Shown here in pieces: positions 34,858 through 43,641 of a stretch of DNA of 51,053 bases (position 1 is the first letter of the stretch; every line of letters begins with the position of its first letter). The stretch spans positions 1 through 51,053 of the forward strand of contig NZ_CANMCP010000014.1 in NCBI RefSeq assembly GCF_947496385.1. The letters run 5' to 3'. The notes under the pieces are model-generated. The model did no database searches. It worked only from the letters and a program-made list of their open reading frames with translations, and was not told the origin of the DNA. The position numbers and the translations under genes were made by a program. This stretch comes from an uncultured Croceicoccus sp. Its GTDB lineage: Bacteria > Pseudomonadota > Alphaproteobacteria > Sphingomonadales > Sphingomonadaceae.

Positions 34858-36828
34858 TCAGGCAGCCTGCTCGGCAAGATCGTCAGTTATATCCTCGCGG
34901 ACAGGTTCGCGGACTTCGGCATCTGCCAGCGCGAGATCCTCGGTATCAGCGAAGCGCATGATGGAGGGCACCCAGGCCTGCGCCCGCTCCTTGACCTCAG
35001 CTTCGCCGATGAAGTTGCCCGAGAAGATGCGCTCGGCAGCGCTCGCCAGTTCGGCCTTCTTAGAGGCAGCGTAGCGACTGACCAATTCGGGACCGCCAGC
35101 GGCATCGAGCGCTTCGAGCGTGCGAGCCTTGGCCACGCGGTCGAAGTAGTTGGCCGCTGTGGGCCGCCACCAATGCGCGGTTTCGATTTCGAGCAGCGAG
35201 CCGAGCGCCTCGTGCAGCGGCACCGAGCGCTCGCCTTCGCAGGCAAGGCTGGCAATCAGAGTGCGCGAGACGACATGGCCAAGCCATGCCGAGCGCGCCT
35301 CATCGGAAAGCGCTCGGAACCTGGCAAACCGCTCGACATCGCCTTCGCCAGAACGCCAGCTTTCATCGAGCGAGCCGGCGAACTCGGCCAAAGCAGCGCT
35401 CGCCGGTGCATCCTTGGCCTCGAACCCGGCAACCGGGCCGGACGCGACCGATCCAACGAGGGTCGACGCTTTCTTGGCGCGCCAGTCGTGCCCATCGGCA
35501 TCGGCGAGCGTGAAAACCATGAAGTCGAGCGCTAGTGCCGGGTCGTTGGCAAGATGGATTGCCAGGATGTCGCGGCGCTGCATTGCGAGTTCGTCGAGCA
35601 GGCGCTGGGAAAGCGAGCTCCCCTTGGGCTTAGCCGCACCGCTCTCTTCAATGGCCTCGACAACGCCTTCGTCAGCGAGCTCGGTCTCGGTGTAGAACTG
35701 CGGGACCAAGGTCGGCTCGCCATTGCGCGAGAGGACGAGGAAGGCGCCGGCCTCGGCTTTCAACTCGTCGGCGGGTACCGGCGGCCGGTCATTGAGCGCG
35801 CGCATGGCGCGGTCGATCACCACGAGTTCCTGTTCGGCCTTGGCGACCTCGTCGTCGTCACTGTCTTCGTCTTCGAGAAGAGCGGCGACGCGGTCGTAGT
35901 CGGCCTCGAGCTCGCCAAGTTCCTTCGCTTCCTGTTCGGTCATCGGCGCAGGCTCGCATGGCAGACGGCTCAGACCTTCGACGAGGTCATGGCTGACGTA
36001 GTTGCCAAGCGTCGGGCGAACCCAGGCAAGGCCATATTCGAGTGCGGTCTTTTTTGCGGCTTCTTCCATGGCCTTGTGTGCCAGGTCTTCGAGCAGCGCG
36101 ACATCGATCCAGCTTTCGCTGGCATCATCGTCGAACAGTTCGCGCTCGATCCGGCCGCCTGCGGCGAGATAGGCATCGCGTCCAACGAGCACGGCACGCG
36201 GATCGGAACCACGCACCGTGGCATCGAGCACCATGCGGCGGATCGTGTCGGGCGTGATCTGGTACCAGGCTTCCTGCAGCTCGGCATAGACATGCGCCTG
36301 GCGCTCGACGTCGGAGATCGCGCCGTAGGCCTTGGCCATGTCAAGCGTGATCGTGCCTTCGGCGAGCGCTTCGAAGACGCAAGGCGCGAGAGAGGCCAGG
36401 CGCAGACGTCCTTCGACGAACCGGACGGTGAGGCCGAAGCGGCGCGCCACGTCTTCGGTGGTAGCGCCTGCCTCGACGATTGCGGCGAAAGCCTGCGCCT
36501 CGTCGGCCGGATTCATCGCGAGACGCTGGAAGTTCTCGGCAAGGCTGGCTTCGCGCACCTCGCTTTCCTCGCCTTCGATGACGAGGCAGGTAACTTCATG
36601 GTTCTCGGGAAAGGTGCCCTCTTCAGCCAGCGCCTGCAGCGCGGCGAGACGGCGACCGCCGGCCTCGACCTCGAACTTGCCGCGCTTTCCTTTGCGCACG
36701 ACGAGGTTTTGCAGCAGGCCGCGCGCGGCGATGTCTGCCCGCAGCTGGAGGTCGGCCAGCACATCGCTCGACTTGCGAACGTTGCGCGGGCTCGGGACGA
36801 GCTTCTTCAAAGGAATCGACTGGATCAT
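34858..36828 (-). CDS. Large ParB/RepB-like nuclease-domain protein
   Basis: 656 residues from ATG 36828, with the CATCAGGAGAACACCCATG leader; the frame extends to 36906 without support. The N-terminal ParB domain shows SPRNVRKSSDVLADLQLRADIAARGLLQNLVV, EAGGRRLAALQ (GxRRL) and ASLAENFQRLAMNPADEAQAF, then an HTH (EDVARRFGLTVRFVEGRLRLASL). The remaining ~430 residues are acidic and helical. It is far larger than partition ParB proteins and has no adjacent parA, so a regulatory or transfer-related role is as likely as segregation. Such genes often precede strawberry-notch-type helicase genes on sphingomonad plasmids, as here. Confidence 0.82.
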   Translation of the reverse strand: MIQSIPLKKLVPSPRNVRKSSDVLADLQLRADIAARGLLQNLVVRKGKRGKFEVEAGGRRLAALQALAEEGTFPENHEVTCLVIEGEESEVREASLAENFQRLAMNPADEAQAFAAIVEAGATTEDVARRFGLTVRFVEGRLRLASLAPCVFEALAEGTITLDMAKAYGAISDVERQAHVYAELQEAWYQITPDTIRRMVLDATVRGSDPRAVLVGRDAYLAAGGRIERELFDDDASESWIDVALLEDLAHKAMEEAAKKTALEYGLAWVRPTLGNYVSHDLVEGLSRLPCEPAPMTEQEAKELGELEADYDRVAALLEDEDSDDDEVAKAEQELVVIDRAMRALNDRPPVPADELKAEAGAFLVLSRNGEPTLVPQFYTETELADEGVVEAIEESGAAKPKGSSLSQRLLDELAMQRRDILAIHLANDPALALDFMVFTLADADGHDWRAKKASTLVGSVASGPVAGFEAKDAPASAALAEFAGSLDESWRSGEGDVERFARFRALSDEARSAWLGHVVSRTLIASLACEGERSVPLHEALGSLLEIETAHWWRPTAANYFDRVAKARTLEALDAAGGPELVSRYAASKKAELASAAERIFSGNFIGEAEVKERAQAWVPSIMRFADTEDLALADAEVREPVREDITDDLAEQAA

Positions 36829-36932
36829 GGGTGTTCTCCTGATGGAATGAAGGCGCAGGTGAGGATCACGAGGCCCACAAGCCCAAAGGGCTCCCTCCAC
36901 TCTCATTCTGAGATTGGGGTCTGCCCGAGGGA

Positions 36933-38843
36933 TCAGGCGGCAAGCGCGGGGAGAACCGACGAGGCATTCGACACCGGGACGAACAGGCGCGTGCGGTAGC
37001 GGATGATCTCGGTGAAGCAGCCTTTGCCCTTGTACCAGTCGAGCCGATCGGGCGAGAACCCGGTCAGTTCAAGGCGCTGTTCGCCGCCGACCAGCGATCG
37101 CTTGACGGTCAAGGCATCGTGGCTTGCGAGGCCCAGCGGCTTGCCGCTGGCGATGACGAGGTTGCCGATCTGCTCAGGCGCCGGTCCGGTAACTCCGGAA
37201 AGACCAAAGGTCTCGGCGATTGCGGCGAGATCGATATCGAGCACTTCACGCCCAATGATCGACTGGCCGTCCTCGGCAACGAGCCGAGTGACGCGGACAT
37301 GATCGCCAGGCAGGCGCTTCCAGACCGGAAGCAACAGCCCGGTGGCGAGATGGACGCGCTCGGTCACCAGTGAAGCAGCGGCCTCCTCTTCCTCGGTCCG
37401 CCAAGCTCTCGTGAACGCGGTGACGCCAATTTCTTCCCAGTGGCTCTCACCGAGTGCCTCAAGTGTCCAGTTCGCGGACTTGAGCGGTCGCAGCAGGCGT
37501 CGGCGTTCGATGACGGCGCCGTCGTCGGCGATGAGGCGCCGGGCAGGAACCGACAGCGCAACCTTACCCGAGCGCGCATTGCGCATCGGGATCGCGTGCG
37601 GGCTGCCGATCTCGTGCATCCGCACCAGACGCTGCAATCGCAGAGGCCGAAGGTGCCTCGTCACTTCGAGCGAGACGAGGCGGGTCTCCGCTCCGGTCAC
37701 GGGATCGGTGCGCAGGAGTTCATCTGCCAGGACCGTAAAACGATCGACCCTCACGGTCTCCAGTCCCTGGTCGAGCGTTCCGGCCTCGCGCGCAGCTTCG
37801 ATCCGCGCCTCGACGAGGCCGAGATATTCCTCGAAGATCGCGTTCTGCAGCGCGATCGGCAGCGCGAGGATGCGGTTGAGCCAGCGCTGGATCGTGGGGA
37901 GATTGTCGGTCAGCCCACCATCGGGGTTTTCAAGCCGGAGGCCTGTGCGCTCGACGAAGTTGCCGAATGTGGTGGTTTCGAGCTTGCCATCATAGAGCAG
38001 CTGGAACCAGCGGCTGAGCGCGTCGCGCGCATAGTCGCTTTCGAGATTGTCTGCCGGGTCGAACAGGTTCTGACCGCCCGTCTGGCGCTGGCCGCGCGTC
38101 AGCGCGCCCAATGCATCGAGCCTTCGCGCAATGGTCGAGATGAACCGGCGCTCGCCCTTCACATCGGTGGTTACCGGCCGGAACAGCGGAGCCGAGGCCT
38201 GGTTGGTGCGGTTCGTACGACCGAGACCCTGGATCGCGTTGTCGGCGCGCCATCCCGGTTCAAGCAGGAAGTGAACCCGGCGCTGCTGGTTCCGGCAGCC
38301 GACGTCGGCATGGTAGGAACGCCCCGTGCCGCCCGCGTCCGAGAACACCAGGATGCGCTTGGTTCCTTCCATGAAGCTTTGGGCTTCGGCAACATTGGCG
38401 CTGGGGCTACGCCGTTCGAGGCGCTGCTCACCATCGCGGCCCTGGACCAGCCTCCGGGTCCGGCCCGTGACTTCGGCGACGGCGTCGGTTCCAAAGTGCT
38501 CGATAATCGCATCGAGCGCAGTGGCGATGGGCGGCAGCGCACAGAGCTGCTCGATCAGCGCGTCGCGTGCTGCCATGGCGCGGGGGCAGAATACGGGATT
38601 GCCTTCCTCGTCGCTCATCGCCTCGGAGCGAAGATTGCCCTCCTCATCGGCGAAGACCTGCATCAATCGTACCGGGAAGCTCTTCGTAAGGTAGTCGATG
38701 ACGTATTCACGCGGGGACAGATCGATATCGAGCGCTTCGCGTTCTTCCACGGTAAGCTCGGCAAGACGCCGGTCGAGCATGGCCTCGGCGGTCGACACCA
38801 GCTGCACGACAACCGAATGGTTCGCGCCAAGCGCCGCTTCCAT
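36933..38843 (-). pseudogene. C-terminal part of a strawberry-notch-type helicase/methyltransferase, 5' truncated
   Basis: 636 residues from ATG 38843, but homologous-looking sequence continues upstream in frame (SSPLLIPAMEAAL) to about 38878. A stop at 38916-38918 closes the frame before any other start. What is present is the helicase C-terminal half and strawberry-notch C-terminal domain: RILVFSDAGGTGRSYHAD, VHFLLEPGWRADNAIQGLGRTNRTNQ and FISTIARRLDALGALTRGQRQTGGQ. The usual protein is about 1400 residues with an N-terminal methyltransferase-like domain and helicase motifs I-III; these are missing. Without Walker A it cannot be an active helicase. The break at about 38.87 kb is a recombination scar. 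Confidence 0.75.
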
Positions 38844-39233
38844 CGCGGGGATCAGAAGAGGACTCGAAAGAGAACAAAAATGGCAGAATTCTGGGGCAAA
38901 ATGACCTTGGGGGCCTCAAAAAGGGCCCCCACTAAAGCCCCCAATTTTTCATCCCTTCAAAAGGTTCGGTTCCCGAATTTAGGTGTTCTCGATCTCTCGA
39001 CGAGCGTGTTGCATAGCATATCCGCGTTCAGAGGCTGCTAGTTTTTCGTCCTACTTGTCTTGTATCACGTCAGGGGAAAGATTGACTCAAGCTGCCGAAA
39101 GTGCCCGTCTCGTACCTTCACATCTAGCTCTGCTTTGCGTCCTGAATTCTGTCATTTGTACGGCCGTCGCTTCATTCTCCGAGCGGACGAGGTTTCGGGC
39201 GACGGCCCGCCTCTGCAACCGTTGAATATTCGA
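38844..39233. other. Gene-free scar region with stacked hairpins
   Basis: 390 bases. The left 35 bases are the remnant of the truncated helicase gene. Then come G/C-run hairpins (38907-38944) and about 290 bases without a gene, including the end region of the ParA operon. Confidence 0.45.
38907..38949 (+). terminator. Alternative G/C-run hairpins, terminator-like
   Basis: GGGGGCC (38909-38915) can pair with GGCCCCC (38924-38930). TTGGGGGC (38907-38914) can instead pair with GCCCCCAA (38937-38944), which is followed by TTTTT on the plus strand. No plus-strand gene ends here now, so this may be a leftover of the pre-rearrangement layout. Confidence 0.4.
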
Positions 39234-39656
39234 TCAGTCGGCGCGGAATGCGTCACCTTTTGTTGCCCGCGCGATAGCCAGTTCGACGATGCGCTCCACG
39301 ATCCGTTCGTCGTCTTTCCATTTCATAACTAGCTTCCCGGGGTCCATGCCGTATTCGGCGACTACGTCGAGTAGGCGATCGTGATCGAGTTCGGCGAGGC
39401 CTGCCCTGAGCGAAGCCTCGCTTTCCCGTGCGAGCGCCACAGGATCCAAGACTGCAGGGGTTCGCCTGCCCCGATGGCTGGTCACTCCACTGCCGGCGGA
39501 CGTCTTCTTGTCCTTTGCCTTGCGCACAGCGTTCTTCGTCGGCACCTTCTTCATGTCGCCCAGAAGCTCTTCGATCTGGGCGGCGAATTCGGGATTGCGG
39601 TCGGCCTCGCTGGCGATGAGTATCGCTAGTCGTGTCAATCGGGTTTTAAGCTTCAT
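39234..39656 (-). CDS. Small partner of ParA (ParB-like role possible)
   Basis: 140 residues, overlapping the parA stop by four bases (ATGA), hence coupled. The N-terminal half is basic (KKVPTKNAVRKAKDKKTSAGSGVTSHRGRR) and the C-terminal half acidic-helical (RLLDVVAEYGMDPGKLVMKWKDDERIVERIVELAI). No ParB signature is visible. Position after a Walker-type ParA suggests the centromere-binding or adaptor protein of a partition pair. The basic stretch could contact DNA. Function is inferred only from position. Confidence 0.65.
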   Translation of the reverse strand: MKLKTRLTRLAILIASEADRNPEFAAQIEELLGDMKKVPTKNAVRKAKDKKTSAGSGVTSHRGRRTPAVLDPVALARESEASLRAGLAELDHDRLLDVVAEYGMDPGKLVMKWKDDERIVERIVELAIARATKGDAFRAD

Positions 39657-40699
39657 AGGTCCTCCAGCGTCTCGATGAGTTCCGCAGCGAGATCGATGTA
39701 CCTCTCAGCCAGATCGCCATAGCCGTACTTCTGCTTGAGCGTCCTTTCGCTTGGCTGGTTTTCTGCGGCTGCCGCGATCTGGTTTGCCTGCCGGATCACT
39801 GTGTCGAAAACGGGTGGATCGCCACGACCGCGGAGGTCGCGCGAGACGTTGTAGTGAATCGTGCTGTTCTCTTGGTACTTAGTAATCACGATACCAAGGG
39901 GTTCGATGTCCTCGCCCACGTCCTTGGAGAAGTTGCCGACGCGCTTCACGATCTGTGGGATGCCGTAAGTCGACAGAACGTCTGGCACGGTAGGGATGAT
40001 ATAGCCCTCTGAAATGCGAAGGCCGTTCAGCGTAATGATGCCGAGGTTCGGTGGGCAATCGATCAGGACAATGTCGTAGTCGTCTAGGATCGGTTTCACC
40101 GCCAGGCGGAGCAGGTCGATCGGGGTCTGAGCATAGAACTGGCCAGAAGGCGCGCCTGCGAGCCGGTCTTGGACGTCAATCAAATCCAAACTCGAAGGGA
40201 GGAGGTCAATCGAGTTCGCACCCTTAACGTCGGATACCCCCTTTTGGAGCGTCTTGTCGAGATCGAACGTACGGTTCGTCGGGTCCAGTGCGTCCTTGAA
40301 CAACGTAGCGAGCGTGTAGCCCTTCTTGTTCAGAGACTTCCACCTGTTTTCCCCGATCAGCATGGTGGTAGCGTTCGTCTGGGGGTCGAGATCGATCACC
40401 AGTACCTTCTTCCTGTGCTGGGAGGAAAGCGTCTCGGCCAGGGCGACCGTTGTCGTGGTCTTTGCGACCCCGCCCTTCAGATTAATCAAGGAGACAATAC
40501 GGGCCATGGGAATCTTCCTTTTGCGTAACCAGGCTCTGACAGGACCGACCTTGAAAACAGGGCCAGCTTTGAGTTCAACCAGCGGCTGGGGAAAGTCTCG
40601 GTAACGAGTTCGCCAATTGGCAACAGCCTGTCGGGAGACGCCAGCCATCGCGGCGATCTCATTAAGTCCGACAAGCTCCGGCTCATCCCTTCGAATCAA
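39653..40699 (-). CDS. parA: ParA-family partition ATPase with N-terminal HTH
   Basis: 348 residues. An HTH leads (NEIAAMAGVSRQAVANWRTRY), then a Walker-type ATPase: deviant Walker A KGGVAKTT (75-82), VIDLDPQTNATTML, and Walker B-like YDIVLIDCPPNLGI. This is the Type Ia-like layout in which ParA both moves DNA and represses its own promoter through the HTH. Three evenly spaced operator-like repeats lie directly upstream of the start codon. It heads a two-gene operon. Confidence 0.9.
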   Translation of the reverse strand: MIRRDEPELVGLNEIAAMAGVSRQAVANWRTRYRDFPQPLVELKAGPVFKVGPVRAWLRKRKIPMARIVSLINLKGGVAKTTTTVALAETLSSQHRKKVLVIDLDPQTNATTMLIGENRWKSLNKKGYTLATLFKDALDPTNRTFDLDKTLQKGVSDVKGANSIDLLPSSLDLIDVQDRLAGAPSGQFYAQTPIDLLRLAVKPILDDYDIVLIDCPPNLGIITLNGLRISEGYIIPTVPDVLSTYGIPQIVKRVGNFSKDVGEDIEPLGIVITKYQENSTIHYNVSRDLRGRGDPPVFDTVIRQANQIAAAAENQPSERTLKQKYGYGDLAERYIDLAAELIETLEDL

Positions 40700-40711
40700 T
40701 TTTCCATTTCC

Positions 40712-40772
40712 TGTGAACGCTGATCACAGAAACTGTGTACGATGTTCACATCGCTTGTCAACGTCGTTTACG
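40712..40772. promoter_or_regulatory. Three-copy 22-bp-spaced operator (or centromere) array before parA
   Basis: TGTGAACGCTGATCACA (40712-40728) and TGTGTACGATGTTCACA (40734-40750) share the form TGTGWACGMTGWTCACA, itself a partial inverted repeat (TGTG...CACA). A weaker third copy, TGTCAACGTCGTTTACG, is at 40756-40772. The period is exactly 22 bases, about two helical turns, so all copies face the same side. The array starts 13 bases upstream of the parA ATG. Confidence 0.65.
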
Positions 40773-40848
40773 CGAAGAGTTTGCATTGGGCCGCCCAGAG
40801 CAGGACAGCAGGATAGATTTTGGTTGGGCTTTAAATCCGTACCTAGAA

Positions 40849-41829
40849 CTATTCCCGGTGTCTCAGCCATTCGTCCCAGAACGCTATCAGCTCGCTCGGC
40901 AGGCCATCCACAAACGCTCCATCCAATGGGTAGTGCGGCATTGCCTCAGCGATGGCATCGAGCAACGCAGCACCTTGGACCGAATCCTTGCGGCGTTTGA
41001 GCGGGTCCCGCTTTGCCTGAGCACCCAACCAGAGTTTGTGGAGTGCGAACCAACGGGGGTCAGGTGCGACGATGCGCGCCGGGCTGCCATCACGGCACGG
41101 GACGACTTGGTCTACCCGTCGACCGGGCAGGAGCCATTCCTGTTCGGGAAGCGGAACGGGTCTTGGACGATCCTTTCCGGCGAGCGTTTCGATGCGCGAT
41201 GGTGCGACCAGCAACTCTACTTCGTAGGCCTTCGAGTTCCGTGCCTGGAATTCCCGCTCGGTGTTGATCGTGAAAGTCGGATCGACCGCTTTGAGCATAT
41301 CCCAAAGCTGCGTTCCGTCTTCCGGTTCGTCAGCCGTCCAGGCGAGATCGAAGTCCTCTGTTTCGTCCGGCACGTCGCGGAAAGTGCCCGCAGCTTCTAG
41401 CGCGTAGGCGGCCATCGCATTTGTCCCGACCACAAGCAGATGGCTGCCGAGAAGCGAGCGCCTGTCTGCCTCTCGAAGGATAGGACCCGCTTCTGCCGAG
41501 AGGAGCGGCAAGCGTAACGCGCGTGCAATCCGACTGCTCTCGCCAAGGGCATCCCGTGCGCCGTCACGGCGTTCCTTCAGCGCACTCTTTTCGGCCTTAT
41601 ATGCCTTCAGCTGGGTTTGCTTTTCATCGTCCCAGGCACCGAGACTTTTACCGTTCCCGCTGCGGTCAAAGATCTCGTAAAGGTACTCGTATTCGCCAAC
41701 CTTCTTGCGCCTCAGATCGTATGGCATGGAATAGAGTTCGCGCTCGGCTTCGATCCACGCATCATAGCGCTGGCGCATATTGATGAGCGCGCGCTCCTGT
41801 TCAGAAGAGAAAGGTTGGATCACAGCCAT
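40849..41829 (-). CDS. GSU2403-like nucleotidyltransferase-fold protein
   Basis: 326 residues. After a helical N-terminal third (RYDAWIEAERELYSMPYDLRRKKVGEYEYLYEIF) comes a nucleotidyltransferase-like core: LLVVGTNAMAAYALEAAG, then TEDFDLAWT with the D-x-D pair, and later YEVELLVAP. A C-terminal helical part follows (KLWLGAQAKRDPLKRRKDSVQGAALLDAIAEAMP). I recognise it as the GSU2403 family; some relatives resemble MenT/AbiEii toxin enzymes, but this one's activity is unknown. No antitoxin gene is beside it. It stands alone behind its own inverted-repeat operator. Confidence 0.72.
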   Translation of the reverse strand: MAVIQPFSSEQERALINMRQRYDAWIEAERELYSMPYDLRRKKVGEYEYLYEIFDRSGNGKSLGAWDDEKQTQLKAYKAEKSALKERRDGARDALGESSRIARALRLPLLSAEAGPILREADRRSLLGSHLLVVGTNAMAAYALEAAGTFRDVPDETEDFDLAWTADEPEDGTQLWDMLKAVDPTFTINTEREFQARNSKAYEVELLVAPSRIETLAGKDRPRPVPLPEQEWLLPGRRVDQVVPCRDGSPARIVAPDPRWFALHKLWLGAQAKRDPLKRRKDSVQGAALLDAIAEAMPHYPLDGAFVDGLPSELIAFWDEWLRHRE

Positions 41830-42317
41830 CGCTGCGATTTATCCCACAAATTTCCAACTTTCAATAAACGCGGGATAAATGTGCTCGAACCGGGGCAACG
41901 TGTAAAGATTTTCGCGTTTTCTTTGCATGTCCCCATCAACGTGCAAAGCGAAAGCGCGTTTGCTTGTCATGTCGGCTCAATGTGCGATTCGCGCGAAAAC
42001 CGGTCTTCCACAGCACCCGAACCGTAAATTTGGACCTTCATTGCCCCGGCGCGCACATTGGCTGGAAAAATTCTTTCAGTCCCGGACTGTCCATAGCAAT
42101 CCATCATCGTCCACCAGCCAGTGCGCAACGATGTTTGATCTCTTTTTGTTCTTTCCTACACCCTTGCGATTCGCATAGCCTTGCTCGCGTCACCCAAGCC
42201 TACGGTGGCGCTGAGTTGAATATCTGATCGCACGATCCGCGACGGCAATTTGAGAACCAACCCAGTCGCAGGGGAGTGCGGCAACGGTGACAGAACCTTG
42301 AAGCAAAGGAATCTGTC
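41830..42317. other. Gene-free junction between the parA block and the second transfer module
   Basis: 488 bases. It holds the inverted repeat above, a hairpin at 41943-41963 (GCAAAGCG, loop AAAG, CGC-g-TTTGC with one bulged base) and, at its right end, the AGGA site of the AlpA-like gene. No gene is convincing. The hairpin could be a terminator or part of a transfer origin. Confidence 0.45.
41837..41880. promoter_or_regulatory. 9-bp inverted repeat upstream of the GSU2403-like gene
   Basis: ATTTATCCC (41837-41845) and GGGATAAAT (41872-41880) are perfect reverse complements 26 bases apart, the first beginning 8 bases upstream of the start codon. Spacing and place fit a dimeric repressor site straddling the promoter. 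Confidence 0.5.
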
Positions 42318-42509
42318 ATGTCGAATATCGAACTACTCACCTGCCAGGAGGTCATGCGCCTCACCGGCATTCGCAGCCGGACAACGATCTGGCGACGCAT
42401 CCGCCGGGGTGCCTTTCCTCTTCCCATCGACATTGGCGGCGGACGTATCCGCTGGCGTTCCACTGACATCGAGCAGTGGATCGAGGCCCTCCCCCTGCGC
42501 AGCTATTGA
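42318..42509 (+). CDS. AlpA-family HTH regulator
   Basis: 63 residues. MSNIELLTCQEVMRLTGIRSRTTIWRRIRRGAFPLPIDIGGGRIRWRSTDIEQWIEAL is the typical AlpA/excisionase-like winged HTH of mobile elements, matching the family over its full length. A GCAAAGGAATC site precedes the ATG. It opens the second mobilisation module and may control it. Confidence 0.85.
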   Translation: MSNIELLTCQEVMRLTGIRSRTTIWRRIRRGAFPLPIDIGGGRIRWRSTDIEQWIEALPLRSY

Positions 42510-42551
42510 CCCCTCCAAGGCGGGCAATGGCCCGCAGAAAGCATCTCCCAC

Positions 42552-43010
42552 ATGTCTATCCTTTCCCTGATCAACGCCGCCCTGCAGAAGCATGGCTGGC
42601 TGATCGCTCGCCTTCCGAGCGACGAAGAAGAGCGCGCGACCCAGCTCGTCGAATTGCTCATTGAAGACAATGCCGATGGGCGCGCCCGTCGCCACACATT
42701 GCATCCCTGGCTCTGGTACGAACGCCCGGTCCGCGAGCGGTTTGAGGGACAAGATTGTTGTCTAACCGTCGAGGGACCGATCTACCGGAGCAGGGACGGA
42801 ACAGGGTATCCGCTTGGCAGCCAGCTTCGTACCGAATTCGGGTGGCTGGATCTCACGCCAGAAGAGACCAACCTGCTCGCAGATGAGGTTCGATCAGCGA
42901 TCGACCTTGCATTGCTTCGCTGGTTCACGAGTCCCGAGATGGCAGACCGCCAGTTGCCTTCGCGCCAATCCCGCAACGCTATTTCGACGATTATGTCGCC
43001 CGCAATCTAA
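42552..43010 (+). CDS. Hypothetical protein downstream of AlpA
   Basis: 152 residues, 42 bases after the AlpA-like stop on the same strand. Residues 1-50 are helical (LINAALQKHGWLIARLPSDEEERATQLVELLIEDN), then a beta-rich middle (RRHTLHPWLWYERPVRERFEG) and a helical LLADEVRSAIDLALLRWF. No motif is recognised. Co-occurrence with AlpA and transfer genes suggests a module-specific role. Confidence 0.55.
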   Translation: MSILSLINAALQKHGWLIARLPSDEEERATQLVELLIEDNADGRARRHTLHPWLWYERPVRERFEGQDCCLTVEGPIYRSRDGTGYPLGSQLRTEFGWLDLTPEETNLLADEVRSAIDLALLRWFTSPEMADRQLPSRQSRNAISTIMSPAI

Positions 43011-43165
43011 TCCTGTCCGCGACGCCTCCAACGGTATGCATGGAGCAAGACACCCATGCCAACTGACCGGAGAAAGACTGGAGAGAGGAAGGGCCACGAT
43101 ACTGCGTATCGGACCCGTAATTTCCATATACACCCTACGCACGTGTGCATCGAGGATTTCTGCGG

Positions 43166-43200
43166 TTTCAGGGAGCGCGCGGATAGCGCGCTCCCTGAAA
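43166..43200. other. 15-bp perfect hairpin, possible oriT element of the second transfer module
   Basis: TTTCAGGGAGCGCGC (43166-43180), loop GGATA, GCGCGCTCCCTGAAA (43186-43200). It lies 66 bases upstream of the accessory-coupling-relaxase genes, where MobF oriTs usually lie. A shorter GC hairpin (GCGCGC-TT-CGCGCGC) follows about 40 bases later. There is no T-run on the plus side, so a terminator is less likely, though possible. Confidence 0.4.
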
Positions 43201-43266
43201 CTAAGCGTTCAGACCCTCGCAATTCTGCCATTTCTGGAGCGCGCTTCGCGCGCGCGGGAGGTGGTG

Positions 43267-43641
43267 ATGGCGAGCCACATCAAGCGAACCATCCGCCTCA
43301 ATCCTTCGCAAGCTCGGTCGCTTTCCGGCATCGCCGACCGGCGTGGATTGTCGGAGTATGCGATGCTCCTGAAGGTGATCGACGCGGGCTTCCTTTCGGT
43401 CCTGCACGGCACCGACAAGGAGACCGATCTTGCCGAACTGGCGCGCGAGATCGGGACAATATCGGGGCGCCTGGCAGAAGCCGAACGGGTGCTCGACCGG
43501 ACCCTGTTCACCGCCTGTGCGGCCTATGCGTACGCCCGCCATGCGGCGCTGGGAACGAAGAAATCCGACGAAACAATCGCAGCAGAGGCGCGCGCCGCGT
43601 TCGAGCGCCAGCGTTCGCTTGCCCTGGAGATCGAGCCATGA
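43267..43641 (+). CDS. Mobilisation accessory protein of the second module (possibly ribbon-helix-helix)
   Basis: 124 residues from ATG 43267, with GGGAGG upstream. The start (HIKRTIRLNPSQARSLSGIADRRGLSEYAMLLKVIDAGF) fits a ribbon-helix-helix DNA-binding fold, the rest is helical (EIGTISGRLAEAERVLDRTLF). It overlaps the coupling-protein gene by four bases. Same role and position as the 23387-23719 gene, but the sequences are not close. Confidence 0.7.
   Translation: MASHIKRTIRLNPSQARSLSGIADRRGLSEYAMLLKVIDAGFLSVLHGTDKETDLAELAREIGTISGRLAEAERVLDRTLFTACAAYAYARHAALGTKKSDETIAAEARAAFERQRSLALEIEP

Noticed and set aside
34858-36828. ParB-like gene as partner of the parA gene at 39653
   Set aside because: parA has its own coupled partner gene, and the helicase fragment lies between; the large ParB-like protein follows its own leader and terminator.
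37440-39041. 533-aa plus-strand frame across the helicase fragment
   Set aside because: Opposite strand matches the strawberry-notch family; the long frame is a high-GC artefact.
41530-41830. Antitoxin gene next to the GSU2403-like NTase
   Set aside because: No small HTH gene stands within operon distance on either side; AlpA at 42318 is divergent and about 490 bases away.
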